Assembly (NCBI GenBank): GCA_024742755.1
Contig: JANSXW010000064.1
Span: 1-32,729, forward strand
DNA: 32,729 bases
Source of the DNA: a bacterium
GTDB taxonomy: Bacteria > Bacteroidota > Bacteroidia > Chitinophagales > Saprospiraceae
Direction of reading: 5' to 3'
Both the position numbers and the translations under genes were made by a program. The stretch's first letter is position 1, and each line of letters starts with the position of its first letter. Shown here piece after piece: positions 17,701 through 25,222 of the stretch. Below the pieces are notes generated by a model. That model was not told where the DNA came from. It did not search any database and saw nothing but the letters and a program-made list of their open reading frames with translations.

Positions 17701-19864
17701 AATCATGCGCCGGTTCCGAAACAACGAGGGCGATGCTGAGCTCAATACAGACTGGGCGCTCTTTCAGGCATCGGCGGGCACAAGGGCTACCCTGCTGGAA
17801 GAGCGGGCACTGGGTTACTGGGCCGTCATTCGGGGCATACCCGGCTATCTGCCGAAATTCCCGGAAGAGGACAGCCTGCTGATCCCCTGCGAAACCCGCT
17901 ACCGGTACGTTCAGGGGCAGGTCATCGACGGCGCGAAGGAAGGTGCAAGCCCCCTCAGTGGCGTAACGGTCCTTGCAGGGCAATACAGCGCCATCACCGA
18001 CGGGCTGGGCAATTTCACGCTGGAAATCCCGAATGATTTGGCAGGGCCTGACCAGCCGGTCTACTACCAAAAGGTTGGATATCAGAATGACAGCATTATT
18101 TCGGACCTTTCGCTGGAGCGGATCCCGGAGGTTACGCTTTATCCCGACGCTGATTACCTGGATACCAGTGCGGTCTACGCTGTTTCCTTTGTACTTCAGA
18201 ACCTGTCAGATGGCAGCCCGCTGAGCGATGTTGCCGTCCGGCTGGTCAAACCAGACACGCTTATCGGGCTAACCAACCCCGATGGGCAACTCAACCTTTA
18301 CCTGCCGAGGTCTGCGTGGCTCCGGAACAGCCGCGTTGCCTTTCAATTCCAAAAAGAGGGCTTCCAGAGTAATCAGACTATTCTTGGCCCTCAGGACCTG
18401 GAAAAGGAAACAGCGATTAGCAAAACCATCGTGCTTAAGCCCGAAGGGAACCTGCCTGTGCAGCAGGATATTCCTCAGCAAACCGTAGAAACCAACACCG
18501 GCTCAAGATATCTATGGTGCCTCAACCGGATTAGCCAGGACTATTACTCTCCTACATTTGATGATGGCCGCACCCGCCTGGACGGACAGGAGATCATCAC
18601 AGACCTCCTCAACCGGATCAAAGCTGGCCTCGAACAAAACAACATCTCTTATTTCGAGGTCAACCCCATTGGGAAACGGCCCACGGAAGGCGAGCAGGTA
18701 CAACGCATCAATGCTCAACCCGGGAATAAGCTGGTACTGACCTTTAGTTTTGGATATACCGGGTCAGCCAGCACTCCGGTATGGGACGGTCAGGACAAGG
18801 GCGGTATAAGCGCCCGTATCAACAGCGACCAACGCAGTGCCCGGCTGGCGGCTGTTTTCATGGAAGCGGTCATGCGGCAAACCACCCTGCGCAATGCCAA
18901 CCTGGCCACCGCCCCGGAATCACCTTCGCCCCTTCTGAATGGGCTGAAAGTGCCCGTAGCGATCTTCCAAAACGGCTTCCTGACCAATCGGGAAAATGCC
19001 ACTTTGCTGGTACAGCCGGCTTTCAGGCAGGAACTGGCCAATGCCTATCTCAGTGCCATTTATGCGATCGAAAACAACGGATTGTCTAAGACCCCGGCAC
19101 CTTATATCGAAAACCGGGATGCTGACGATGACGGTATTGAAAACCGGCTTGACCGTTGCCCCTTCGAGCCGGGCGAAGGAGCCAGCGATGGCTGCCCGGT
19201 CGAAAAAACAGATCAGGAAGCACTCGAAGCCATGCTGAGAAAGGCGCCCGGTATCTGGGAGGAACAAAAAAACACACCACAGCATTACACCACTACTGGC
19301 ACTAGTTTCCCGGAGATTGGGGTACGGGGGAGGTATGCCATTCTCAAAACACTCATTAACCCCGCCACCCTTGAGACGCTTATCGGAGAACCGGTTTATC
19401 TCCGCAGCCCGCATAACGGAGCCGAGATCAACTTCGATTCTGATGATGCTTTTGGGTACTACAACCCTGCTTTTCTGACCAAACTCACGGACTATCTGAA
19501 CAGGGCTGCCCAGAATCAGGCGCTCCAACGACAACTTCAGCCGCTGTACAACCGGGAGTTCAGGCAGGTTATGCGTACTTTTTACCAAACCCACCAAATC
19601 GGTACGAGCCAGCAACGGCTGCAACGCCCATTCCTGGAATTGCTGCAAAGTGTGACCAAAGAGCGCAAAGGGTCAGTCGTCAATCGTTTTTTCCTGGAAA
19701 ATTTCCGCAACCTGCCGGGGGATGGAGACTCCCTTGAAAAAATGATGGCCACCCGTTTTTGGTTCCGCCGTTCTATTGATGGTACGGATGAGGAGTTCTA
19801 TGATCTGATGCTGCTAACGCTGCAAACTTTTGATCCGGATTTTCTCTACAGGCAGACGAATTAA
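14792..19864 (+). CDS. Three-pass membrane protein: vWA-like cytoplasmic module plus periplasmic CarboxypepD_reg-like, histidine-less amidase_3-like and TSP3-like domains
   Basis: The protein has 1690 residues. Residues 1-90 resemble the helical N-terminus of CoxE/vWA partners of MoxR (FTYRLVADLIQTLE...ELMYALSPLF). Membrane spans are at about 105-128, 290-308 and 745-764. Between spans 2 and 3 lies a vWA-like domain (about 325-530), with strand LLLIDQQSA (D395, S398) replacing the DxSxS metal site, FIIGQGQSML, and a helical region rich in Arg. After span 3 come a TPR-like stretch (about 890-950), two carboxypeptidase-regulatory-like beta domains (about 1036-1085 and 1128-1175), an amidase_3-like domain (about 1238-1431) with SPTFDDGR and FQNGFLTNRENA, a DADDDGIENRLDRCP calcium motif (about 1442) and an unrecognised C-terminus. 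Arg/Lys before span 3 puts the last 900 residues in the periplasm. The stop overlaps the convergent ABC gene by 4 bases. Confidence 0.75.
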   Translation: MERGFTYRLVADLIQTLETEGYQIGTGQYLRVQELLRQLPDGMPAEELMYALSPLFVQTPQQQDQFYRLFQQARDRTEAYFRSIDQANDTVEEIPMLQRRPRKLQWLLVALAFLLVVPPIIVTGLYYLKERTRPYERTFTVNAGASASSCVPDSILQEHIGSPDTFEVVYAGRKGQALGSFMIDRNCLEYIARDSVSGQDSIVIRYRNDNRQLLVNFRPVIEGYAATPPPPDKNEPKKPANPNSERATAAARTGWSTISPPFDHDLFAYSIEAPSKLQQLLARYEDLIRLGGYILAYAFLVALLLYRFRRRRSEQIALDSDKPPYVWHIRIPEVEHLQFGPAFQRLLNRLRQRTRGGAYQLDVPGTIRATIQKAGMADFQYRQQTRPPEYLLLIDQQSARNHRARLFDYIFRTFRANEVLAERFFYDGDPRICYNKQYPEGITLTDLQQQFSAARLFIIGQGQSMLNPMTGKLAPWSIVLEGWKRRALFTPKPYDKWGRQERRLEQRFTVLPLELESLEILLEALENDETPTAEVWQSRLSGYLRPPVQIDGPLLDTLKRHYTQPMLQWIAACALFPTLHWHLTLYLGRYLSAAEASLLTYTNIQELCRLPWFVEGRIPDNARLQLTRWLETEHPTLLRALRTELNDVLRRYAPPAGSAAFEEHQLHTALNEYLSLGRSARRDQLSQEIATLMEAGNPLDEVAAAQLKARQPKWSAKLSDKWKERLYWQGLPALGLKHLWREMRWFVPALLFVAGFSQMPWNLSLSPCEGALLALELEGTNDFVCLNERAAWQLFLEARARQRIQAAPDPVSAVAAVSRSLGSSRGLSVLEVGREDRTSPTHQWRWYFPEPGASLNGSWGRVSTFGDSLLIMLDAAPGIDTLDQEIRANLAVLLYNKGAEIARQTPDSLSGNGTACTYFAAALAIDSVYLPRERMQQWCEGQAGFSPECRILGRNVAFRSRPISDAKLEEIMRRFRNNEGDAELNTDWALFQASAGTRATLLEERALGYWAVIRGIPGYLPKFPEEDSLLIPCETRYRYVQGQVIDGAKEGASPLSGVTVLAGQYSAITDGLGNFTLEIPNDLAGPDQPVYYQKVGYQNDSIISDLSLERIPEVTLYPDADYLDTSAVYAVSFVLQNLSDGSPLSDVAVRLVKPDTLIGLTNPDGQLNLYLPRSAWLRNSRVAFQFQKEGFQSNQTILGPQDLEKETAISKTIVLKPEGNLPVQQDIPQQTVETNTGSRYLWCLNRISQDYYSPTFDDGRTRLDGQEIITDLLNRIKAGLEQNNISYFEVNPIGKRPTEGEQVQRINAQPGNKLVLTFSFGYTGSASTPVWDGQDKGGISARINSDQRSARLAAVFMEAVMRQTTLRNANLATAPESPSPLLNGLKVPVAIFQNGFLTNRENATLLVQPAFRQELANAYLSAIYAIENNGLSKTPAPYIENRDADDDGIENRLDRCPFEPGEGASDGCPVEKTDQEALEAMLRKAPGIWEEQKNTPQHYTTTGTSFPEIGVRGRYAILKTLINPATLETLIGEPVYLRSPHNGAEINFDSDDAFGYYNPAFLTKLTDYLNRAAQNQALQRQLQPLYNREFRQVMRTFYQTHQIGTSQQRLQRPFLELLQSVTKERKGSVVNRFFLENFRNLPGDGDSLEKMMATRFWFRRSIDGTDEEFYDLMLLTLQTFDPDFLYRQTN

Positions 19865-21675
19865 TCATACCCCTGCGCCTGCAGGTGGAAAAGCTCCGCG
19901 TACTTGCCGTCCTTTGCTATTAGCTCTTCGTGGCTGCCAAGTTCCAGCAATTGCCCGTGCTCCAAAAAGAGGATACGGTCGGCCATGCGGACGGTAGAAA
20001 AGCGGTGGGAGATAATGACGGCCGCTTTACCTTCTATCAGTTCAGAAAACCGCTGAAAAACCTCGTGCTCTGCCCGGGCATCAAGGGCAGCCGTGGGCTC
20101 ATCGAGAATAAGCAATTGCGCATCCCGCATGTAAGCACGTGCCAGGGCGATCTTTTGCCACTGCCCGCCACTGAGGTCAACTCCTTTTGCAAAACGCTTG
20201 CCCAGAATTTGGTCATACCGCTCGGGCAATGTGTCCACTACTGTATCCGCCAGGCTTTTCTGCGCAGCTTCTTCGATGGCCAGGCTATCCTCTAAGGCGC
20301 CAATATTGCCGATGGCGATGTTCTCGCCCGCTTTGAGCTGAAACCGGATGTAGTCCTGGAAAATGATGCCGATGTTGTTGCGCAACTCCGTCAGGCTGTA
20401 CGCCCGCAGGTCTACCCCATCAATCAAAATGCGCCCCTCGGTGGGCTCGTAAAGCCGGGCGAGGAGTTTCACCAGTGTGGTCTTCCCTGCACCATTCTCA
20501 CCCACCAAAGCCAGCTTCTCCCCTGGCCGCAGCTGGAAAGAAAGGTTCCGAATGGCCCAGCGCTCACTGTTGGGATATTTGAAGCTGACATTCTCAAACA
20601 CAAAGCCCTGCTGAATAGCGGTTGGAAATGGCAAACTTTCCGGAGCGGAAGTAATGGTAGGCTGAATTTCGAAAAACTCAAACAGGTCCTGCAGGTACAT
20701 CGCCCCTTCTGCAATGCGGGAAAAGCGGTTCATAATGCCCTGCAGCCGGTTGCGCATCCGTTCAAAAGACCCGGCCAGGAACGTCAGCGTACCCACCGTG
20801 ATAATGCCGCCTACCGCTTGGGTGATAATGAAGATGTAAGCCCCATAGTAAGATAAGGTGCCAATAGCTGATAAGGCGCTGCCCCAGGCGGCCCGCCGGA
20901 TGGCAATCTTGCGGTTGGCGTGGTAGTAGCGGTCGGACAAATCGGCAAAGCGGCGGGTGATGAAACCAGACAGGTTGAAGATTTTCACCTCCTTCGCCAT
21001 TTGATCGCTGGCACCGATGTAGCGCAGGTAGTCCAGTTCCCGCCGTTCGGGCGTCCAGCTGCGGGTCAGGGAGTAGGTGCGTTGATTGAAGTGGGTCTCG
21101 CCCAGGAAGGAAGGGATGACCGCCACGATCAGGATGAGGATCAGCCAGGCATTGAAAGCGATAAGCCCCCCGGCGAGGAACAGGACCGTAACGATATCCT
21201 GCATCTGGGTAAGCACCTGCGACATGAGCACGGTACGGCCGGTGGTCTGCCGGCGGGCCCGCTCCATTTTATCGTAAAACTCGGCCTGCTCAAACTGATA
21301 GAGGTCAAGCCGTGCGGCATGTTCAATAAGCTCTACAGAAGTCCGGTTGGCAAACAAGTCCCCCAAAAGGCTGTCCAAAAGGGTGATGCCACGGTTCATG
21401 AGGTCGGAAACAATGGCGAGGGCAAACTCCAGGCCCACCATCGTCCAAAGGTAGGTGGTGTCCGTACTTTCGCCATCGATCAGCAGCAAAATGGAATCAA
21501 TAATTTCTTTGCCTACGTACAGGACAAGCAGCGGCACCGCCGACTTCAGCAACCGCAGCAGTGCATTAGCCAGTGTCATGCCCGGGCTGGCTTTCCAGAT
21601 CAGCCGGAAAAAGCGCGGTAAATTGCGCAACGCTTCGAATTGCTCCCGAAAACTTCGTTTTTTGTCGTCTGCCAT
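19861..21675 (-). CDS. ABC exporter, fused transmembrane and ATPase domains
   Basis: This 604-residue half-transporter (from the ATG at 21675) has about six membrane spans in residues 1-330. A full ATPase domain follows: Walker A GENGAGKTT, Q-loop IIFQDYIRF, signature LSGGQWQKIALARAY, Walker B LLILDEPTAALDA and H-loop IISHRFSTV. A dimer is expected to export lipids, peptides or drugs. The substrate is not predictable. An upstream in-frame GTG at 21696 would add seven residues (starting with VLWVHRN), but the ATG giving MADDKKRSFREQ is the better start. The gene runs towards the conflict operon and ends 4 bases into it (tail-to-tail TTAA). Its start faces the helicase gene across about 57 bases. 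Confidence 0.9.
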   Translation of the reverse strand: MADDKKRSFREQFEALRNLPRFFRLIWKASPGMTLANALLRLLKSAVPLLVLYVGKEIIDSILLLIDGESTDTTYLWTMVGLEFALAIVSDLMNRGITLLDSLLGDLFANRTSVELIEHAARLDLYQFEQAEFYDKMERARRQTTGRTVLMSQVLTQMQDIVTVLFLAGGLIAFNAWLILILIVAVIPSFLGETHFNQRTYSLTRSWTPERRELDYLRYIGASDQMAKEVKIFNLSGFITRRFADLSDRYYHANRKIAIRRAAWGSALSAIGTLSYYGAYIFIITQAVGGIITVGTLTFLAGSFERMRNRLQGIMNRFSRIAEGAMYLQDLFEFFEIQPTITSAPESLPFPTAIQQGFVFENVSFKYPNSERWAIRNLSFQLRPGEKLALVGENGAGKTTLVKLLARLYEPTEGRILIDGVDLRAYSLTELRNNIGIIFQDYIRFQLKAGENIAIGNIGALEDSLAIEEAAQKSLADTVVDTLPERYDQILGKRFAKGVDLSGGQWQKIALARAYMRDAQLLILDEPTAALDARAEHEVFQRFSELIEGKAAVIISHRFSTVRMADRILFLEHGQLLELGSHEELIAKDGKYAELFHLQAQGYD

Positions 21676-21732
21676 ATTTCTATGAACCCACAACACCTAT
21701 ATTAGTTGTACACCCAAGACTAACCACCAATC

Positions 21733-23643
21733 ATGGCTAAAGCACTGGAAGAATTCGACCGCCTCGCAGAACTGCTGCAACTTGAAAAAGAGGAAGACCT
21801 GGAACAATTCAAATCCCGTATACAGCGCCTGCCCCTTACCGAACGGCGCGACAACGGCTACGCCTGGTACCCGGTACAGGTGATGAAAACCGGCTATACC
21901 TACGGCGACCGGGCCTATGTGACCATTTCCAGAGAAACAGCCGAAGAGATGCCCCACCACTTCCGGGCTGGCATGGTCGTCAATTTTTTTACCCAACAGG
22001 CCGGCGCCAACAAGCCGGAGCGCAGCGGTGTAGTCAACTACGTGAACAAAAACCGCATGCAGATCATCCTCAACAGCAAGGACTTTCCGGACTGGATCGG
22101 GATGGGGCTAATCGGGGTAGACCTCCTCTTTGACGACCGCACCTATAAAGAGATGGAAAAAGCCCTGAAAACGGTGCAGGAAGCTAAAAAAGGCCGGCTG
22201 CCAGAGCTTCGCAATATTCTTCTGGGCATTCAGCCGCCCCGCTTTGCAACGGTTAATGAGCCTTACATTAACCCACAGCTCAACGATTCCCAGAACCGGG
22301 CTATTAATCAGATGCTTGCGGCACAGGATGTGGCGGTGGTGCATGGCCCTCCCGGTACGGGCAAGACCACTACGCTCGTGCAGGCGGTAAAGCGGCTATC
22401 CGAGCAGGAGCACAACATCCTGGTGACTGCGCCCAGCAATACTGCCGTAGACCTGTTGGTGGAGCGCATTGCTGCGGAGGGGCTCAATGTCACCCGCATC
22501 GGCAACATATCGCGCGTAGACGAGGCGGTGATCCGGCATACGCTGGAGATGAAACTCGCGGACCATCCGGAAGCCAAAAACATCAAAAAGGTGAAGGTGC
22601 AGGCCGCCGAGGCCCGCCGCAATGCCCAAAAATACAAGCGCCGGTTCGGGCCTGAGGAACGGGCTGAGCGCCACCAGTACTATCAGGAAGCCAGGGAGCT
22701 CTCAGCCTGGGCCAGGCAGCTCGAAGACCGGCTGATTGAACAAATCCTTGATGGCTCTCAGGTCATTGCGGCCACGCTGGTGGGGACTTCCAACGACATT
22801 CTCTACAGCCGTCAATTCCGGACCGTGTTTATTGATGAAGCCGCACAGGCCCTGGAACCGGCTGCATGGATCCCCATTGCCGGGGCCTCCCGTGTGATAT
22901 TCATGGGCGATCCCTTCCAGCTGCCGCCCACTGTAAAATCGCAGGAAGCCGCCCGAAAAGGTTTTGGGGTGACACTGATAGAAAAGCTGCTCGACCGCCT
23001 GCCCGAAGTCAACCTCCTCAACGTGCAGTACCGCATGAATGAGCACATCATGGCTTTCTCCAACAAGGTCTTTTACAATGGGCAACTGCAGGCCGCCCCC
23101 GAGGTAAAGGCGCACCGGATAGATGCGGATGCCGACCATCCGTTGATTTTTATTGATACGGCCGGCTGCGGGTTTGAGGAAAAGATGCATCCCAAATACA
23201 AAAGCCGTTACAATCCGGAGGAGTTCCTGATTCTGCGGGAGCACCTTTATCAGCTCAGGGATGCCTTTCATCCGGAGGCAATGCCCTCCGTTGCCATCAT
23301 CTCACCTTACCGGGAACAAGTGGTGCATATGGAGCAGATGATTGAGGAAGACCCCGCACTGGAAAACCTTGCCCTGACCATCAATACCATTGATGGGTTT
23401 CAGGGGCAGGAGCGGGATGTCGTCTATATTTCGCTCGTGCGCTCCAATGCAAAAGGAGAGATTGGTTTCCTAAAAGACTACCGGCGGATGAATGTAGCCA
23501 TGACCCGGGCCAAAAAGCAATTAATTATTGTAGGCGACAGCGCGACCATAGGCGGAGACCGCTTTTACGCAGATTTTTTAACCTATTGCGAGCAGCAGGG
23601 GCTGTACCAAACAGCCTGGGAATACATGAGAACGGCGGATTGA
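21733..23643 (+). CDS. UPF1/IGHMBP2-like superfamily 1B helicase
   Basis: This 636-residue helicase shows the SF1 motifs in order: Q-motif NDSQNRAI, motif I GPPGTGKTT (205-213), Ia TAPSNTAVD, motif II FIDEAAQALEP (D368, E369), motif III GDPFQLPPTV, motif IV YRMNEHIMAFSN, motif V TIDGFQGQERDVV and motif VI NVAMTRAKKQLIIVGD. The region of about 40-130 before motif I forms the beta-barrel (1B-like) insert typical of IGHMBP2/Dna2/UPF1 relatives. It should unwind DNA or RNA 5'-to-3'. It is a stand-alone gene, divergent from the ABC exporter. The stop is followed by a T-rich region with no clear hairpin. Confidence 0.92.
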   Translation: MAKALEEFDRLAELLQLEKEEDLEQFKSRIQRLPLTERRDNGYAWYPVQVMKTGYTYGDRAYVTISRETAEEMPHHFRAGMVVNFFTQQAGANKPERSGVVNYVNKNRMQIILNSKDFPDWIGMGLIGVDLLFDDRTYKEMEKALKTVQEAKKGRLPELRNILLGIQPPRFATVNEPYINPQLNDSQNRAINQMLAAQDVAVVHGPPGTGKTTTLVQAVKRLSEQEHNILVTAPSNTAVDLLVERIAAEGLNVTRIGNISRVDEAVIRHTLEMKLADHPEAKNIKKVKVQAAEARRNAQKYKRRFGPEERAERHQYYQEARELSAWARQLEDRLIEQILDGSQVIAATLVGTSNDILYSRQFRTVFIDEAAQALEPAAWIPIAGASRVIFMGDPFQLPPTVKSQEAARKGFGVTLIEKLLDRLPEVNLLNVQYRMNEHIMAFSNKVFYNGQLQAAPEVKAHRIDADADHPLIFIDTAGCGFEEKMHPKYKSRYNPEEFLILREHLYQLRDAFHPEAMPSVAIISPYREQVVHMEQMIEEDPALENLALTINTIDGFQGQERDVVYISLVRSNAKGEIGFLKDYRRMNVAMTRAKKQLIIVGDSATIGGDRFYADFLTYCEQQGLYQTAWEYMRTAD

Positions 23644-23675
23644 AACCCAGAAAACGGTCATGTTTCTACAGGGAG

Positions 23676-23711
23676 CGGTATCTTTTTTTGAGGAAACGGT
23701 ATTTTTTTTGA
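23676..23711 (+). repeat. Short direct repeat upstream of the ArsR gene
   Basis: CGGTATCTTTTTTTGA (23676-23691) recurs as CGGTATTTTTTTTGA (23697-23711), 21 bases apart, i.e. two helical turns. It sits between the helicase stop and the ArsR promoter, and could be a regulator site or part of a T-rich transcription end. Confidence 0.5.
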
Positions 23712-23720
23712 CGTATTTCC

Positions 23721-23766
23721 TTGCTAAAGATAATAAAAAAACGCATATTTGCATAAGCAATACGCG
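23721..23766 (+). promoter_or_regulatory. Probable ArsR gene promoter with an overlapping operator-like dyad
   Basis: TTG at 23721-23723 and CATATTTG at 23744-23751 fit the -33/-7 pattern with a 20-base spacer and one mismatch in the -7. CGCATATTTGC (23742-23752) and GCAATACGCG (23757-23766) form an imperfect dyad around ATAA that covers the -7. That position suits an autorepressor site of the downstream winged-helix protein. Confidence 0.4.
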
Positions 23767-23847
23767 TTAAACTATTGTGAAACTGCGTGTTACAGCAGCT
23801 ACTCCAACTGAGAGTGCTATCTAAACTACATACTTCAAGAACTTACT

Positions 23848-24171
23848 ATGAGAGAAGCAAAAGTGAGCGTACACCATGAGCGCTTGCAGGTGTCGTCTGA
23901 GATCCTGCGTGCCATTGCTCATCCGTTACGCATGAAAATCCTGGAATTCATTGACCGCAACACCGAGATCAACGTGAACAAGATTTACAACACGCTTGGC
24001 CTTGAGCAGTCTATTACCTCACAGCACCTCCGCATTCTGCGCCTTGCCGGGCTTGTAGATACGGAACGGGATGGAAAGTACATCCACTACAGCATCAATT
24101 ATGAAAAAGTAGGTGGGACGGTTGAAGCCGTTAAGCGCTTTCTGGAAAACTCCAGGGTGCTGCAAAAGTAA
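23848..24171 (+). CDS. ArsR-family winged-helix transcriptional regulator without cysteines
   Basis: This 107-residue DNA-binding protein has the ArsR layout. Helix ILRAIAHPLRMKILEFI is followed by the turn and recognition helix LGLEQSITSQHLRILRLAGLV and the wing TERDGKYIHYSIN, with a final dimerisation helix. The sequence has no cysteine, so the classical ELCVCDL metal site of ArsR/SmtB sensors is absent. The signal is therefore probably not a thiol-bound metal. Similar proteins in Bacteroidota are common. No target gene is adjacent apart from itself. It is flanked by a likely promoter-operator and a strong terminator, so it is monocistronic. Confidence 0.9.
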   Translation: MREAKVSVHHERLQVSSEILRAIAHPLRMKILEFIDRNTEINVNKIYNTLGLEQSITSQHLRILRLAGLVDTERDGKYIHYSINYEKVGGTVEAVKRFLENSRVLQK

Positions 24172-24205
24172 AGTTGACTTCCAGGCAACAGTCCAGGACT
24201 AAATG

Positions 24206-24238
24206 AGGCCGTGCAATTGTTGCGCGGTCTTATTTTTT
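24206..24238 (+). terminator. Rho-independent terminator of the ArsR gene
   Basis: AGGCCGTGCAA (24206-24216) pairs with TTGCGCGGTCT (24220-24230) over 11 base pairs including two G-U, with loop TTG. TATTTTTT follows at once. Confidence 0.88.
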
Positions 24239-24249
24239 GCCCTTACCCT

Positions 24250-24984
24250 TTATGCCGGAGATGAGCCTTCGGCCTGCTGCGGACGATCGCGGTCCACATC
24301 TTTGGGTTCCGCTTCTTCCTCTTCCTGCCCATCCGCATTGCCCTCCGTGTTTGAAGCGGGTTGTTCTTCAGACATCTCCTGAAAGAAGCTCCGCTGGAAA
24401 ATCAGGATATTGATTACCCCAAGCGTGATCGCCGTATCCGCAATATTAAACACCGGCTTAAAAAACATCACCCGTTCGCCGCCCCAGAAAGGCACCCATT
24501 CCGGAAGTACGCCATTGACAAGCGGGAAATAAAGCATATCCACCACTTTGCCATGCAGGAACCCGGCATAGCCGCCCCCTTCCGGAAACAGCTCGGCTAC
24601 GCCCCCGTGAAAATGGCTGGCAGAAAAGATCAGCCCGTAGAAGGCACTGTCCAGGATATTCCCCAGTGCCCCGGCTAAGATGAGGGCAAAACTGACCATT
24701 AGCCCGATGGAAGCGCTCGTCTTGACCAGCAACCGCAGGTAATAGACAAGAAAAGCTACAGCCAGAATCCGGAACAGGCTCAAAGCCAGCTTTCCATATT
24801 CGCCGCCCAGGGAAAGCCCGAAGGCCATACCATTATTCTCCACAAAGTGGATGCGTGCCCAGTCGAGCCCGAGTATCGCAAATTCCTCTCCGTACTCCAT
24901 GTGGGTTTTGATCCAAATCTTCAGCGACTGATCGATGATAAGGACCAGGAGTACGACAAAAACAATAATGGCTGACTTCTTCAA
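24250..24984 (-). CDS. lspA: Lipoprotein signal peptidase (signal peptidase II) with acidic C-terminal tail
   Basis: This 244-residue inner-membrane aspartyl protease cleaves prolipoprotein signal peptides. It has four hydrophobic spans, the family motifs LIIDQSLK (near 18), VENNGMAFG (48-56) and GALGNILDSAFYG (105-117), and the two catalytic aspartates in GKVVDM (D149) and FNIADTAI (D183). Between the third and fourth spans is a long insert seen in Bacteroidota members. Residues about 204-244 form an extra acidic, low-complexity tail (EEQPAS...EEEEAEPK...) beyond the usual end of the family. This tail is probably disordered and cytoplasmic. A good promoter precedes the gene. Confidence 0.93.
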   Translation of the reverse strand: MKKSAIIVFVVLLVLIIDQSLKIWIKTHMEYGEEFAILGLDWARIHFVENNGMAFGLSLGGEYGKLALSLFRILAVAFLVYYLRLLVKTSASIGLMVSFALILAGALGNILDSAFYGLIFSASHFHGGVAELFPEGGGYAGFLHGKVVDMLYFPLVNGVLPEWVPFWGGERVMFFKPVFNIADTAITLGVINILIFQRSFFQEMSEEQPASNTEGNADGQEEEEAEPKDVDRDRPQQAEGSSPA

Positions 24985-25009
24985 GGTACTGCTGTTTCAG
25001 TTTGTTCTG

Positions 25010-25042
25010 CAAATATACCAAAGGTGAATACAGGTTGTACAA
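25010..25042 (-). promoter_or_regulatory. lspA promoter
   Basis: Reading the minus strand, TTTG (25042-25039) and TATATTTG (25017-25010) match the -33 and -7 Bacteroidota elements exactly, with a 21-base spacer. The ATG at 24984 would be about 20 bases after transcription start. Confidence 0.65.
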
Positions 25043-25156
25043 AACCTGCCCGCTACAAGATAGCCTTGGCACCGTTTTGGCAGGGGCGCGGCGTAAAATT
25101 TCTGGTACAATCGGATTAATAACGCCCTTATGGATTTTTAGGTTTTCAGTAAGCAG

Positions 25157-25194
25157 CAAAAAAGCCCTCTTCTGCATCGTTGCAAAAGAGGACT
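25157..25194 (-). terminator. Rho-independent terminator of the DksA/TraR-family gene
   Basis: On the minus strand AGTCCTCTTTTGCA pairs with TGCAGAAGAGGGCT over 14 base pairs with G-U wobbles, loop ACGA (25163-25194). A run of six T (25163-25158) follows. It lies 29 bases after the gene's stop codon. Confidence 0.9.
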
Positions 25195-25222
25195 TTTCAG
25201 GGCGTTGAGCCAGGCGGCCCGG

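Noticed and set aside
17078..18070. Minus-strand ORF of 330 residues inside the large membrane-protein gene
   Set aside because: It overlaps a continuous 1690-codon reading frame with coherent domains, so it is a shadow frame.
18503..19090. Calling the amidase_3-like region an active lytic enzyme
   Set aside because: No histidine is present in the whole domain and the catalytic glutamate position is Gln, so zinc catalysis is not supported.
21676..21696. GTG at 21696 as the ABC exporter start
   Set aside because: An ATG seven codons later gives a typical hydrophilic N-terminus, and GTG adds nothing conserved.
24833..25177. Minus-strand ORF of 114 residues overlapping the lspA start and its promoter
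   Set aside because: It covers the lspA promoter and part of the neighbouring terminator hairpin, and has no recognisable domain.
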